64,000 nucleotides of DNA from Xanthomonas cannabis pv. cannabis (GTDB taxonomy: Bacteria; Pseudomonadota; Gammaproteobacteria; Xanthomonadales; Xanthomonadaceae). The stretch spans positions 23,155-87,154 of the forward strand of contig NZ_JSZE01000006.1 in the NCBI RefSeq assembly GCF_000802365.1, given 5' to 3'. Of this stretch, positions 63,737-64,000 are shown one piece after another; the stretch's first letter is position 1, and each line of letters begins with the position of its first letter. The notes under the pieces were generated by a model, which worked only from the letters and a program-made list of their open reading frames with translations, had not been told where the DNA came from and did no database searches. The position numbers and the translations under genes are program-made.

Positions 63737-64000
63737 GCGCACGCTGTTCCCCTGATCGATCGGCGCATCTTGCTGTCTGAATGCACCGGCGGCAAGGCGT
63801 GCTTCACACCGTGCGCCACGGTATGGGCCAAAGATGTTACGTTTTCGTCGCTACCCAGGCGTTGTCAGTCGGTGTCTGCCGTTGACGCGCGTTGTCTCGC
63901 CGGACAAATTTGTCCACTCACCAGGTCGCAGCCCTTGTCCCAGCGATGTTTGGCCCGATGCTGCATCGCATCATGTAAGCGCTTGCAGATCCTGCTAGCG
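63737..64000. other. Right edge, non-coding as far as visible
   Basis: 264 bp upstream of the lipoprotein gene. Presumably contains its promoter, but no clear -35/-10 pair or repeat was recognised. Confidence 0.4.

Overview
The window is a high-GC proteobacterial chromosome segment. It is almost certainly Xanthomonas: the gene content, the xylan-box operators, the short GTAG palindromes and the many small dispersed palindromic repeats all fit that genus. No rRNA or tRNA gene was seen. Species cannot be fixed from the window alone.

0-17 kb is housekeeping. In order it holds glyS and glyQ (minus strand), an orphan GspE/PilB-type ATPase, a class I glutamine amidotransferase, a polytopic membrane protein, a frameshifted nuclease-like gene, the tatABC operon (minus), a SYLF-domain protein, hemH overlapping an alpha/beta hydrolase, a YgjP-like metalloprotease, rdgC and ttcA. 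Intergenic regions here are full of palindromic repeats, and one GTAG palindrome sits inside the glyS reading frame.

17.8-32.2 kb and 38.5-52.7 kb form one glucuronoxylan utilisation locus, interrupted by a 6 kb insert of unrelated genes. Two perfect 14-bp copies of the xylan operator TGGTAGCGCTAACA lie before xylA and before a TonB-dependent receptor; a third, 13/14, faces the divergent hexuronate transporter. The inferred flow has five steps. (1) Two GH10 xylanases cut the polymer outside or in the periplasm. (2) The TonB receptor imports decorated oligosaccharides. (3) GH67 alpha-glucuronidase, a SGNH acetylesterase, GH43, GH3 and GH2 enzymes trim them in the periplasm. (4) A GPH symporter and an ExuT-type carrier bring sugars across the inner membrane, where a signal-less GH43 finishes the oligosaccharides. 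(5) XylA handles xylose, while UxaC, UxuB and an enolase-superfamily mannonate dehydratase handle glucuronate. A LacI-type regulator (XylR) is encoded beside xylA.

32.3-38.5 kb holds a VOC protein, a small membrane protein, a DUF2256 mini-protein, an H1-like Lys/Ala-rich protein with a phage-type N-terminal domain, a Kelch protein, a DUF3800 protein and a SMP-30-like lipoprotein.

53-57 kb is accessory. It has a lipocalin whose stop codon lies in an 8-bp tandem repeat, rraB, a gene-poor stretch with hairpins and a compact pseudoknotted 5' UTR before an unknown gene, and a lower-GC two-gene operon. In that operon a Doc/Fic protein is apparently fused to a HicA-like domain and coupled to an unknown protein. 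This operon and the structured UTR are the best candidates for undescribed biology.

57-64 kb returns to core genes: a BamE-like protein, a YdcH-family protein, a four-fold tandem duplication that copied the tail of a quinone-oxidoreductase gene, that gene itself, and plsB coupled to a lipoprotein gene.
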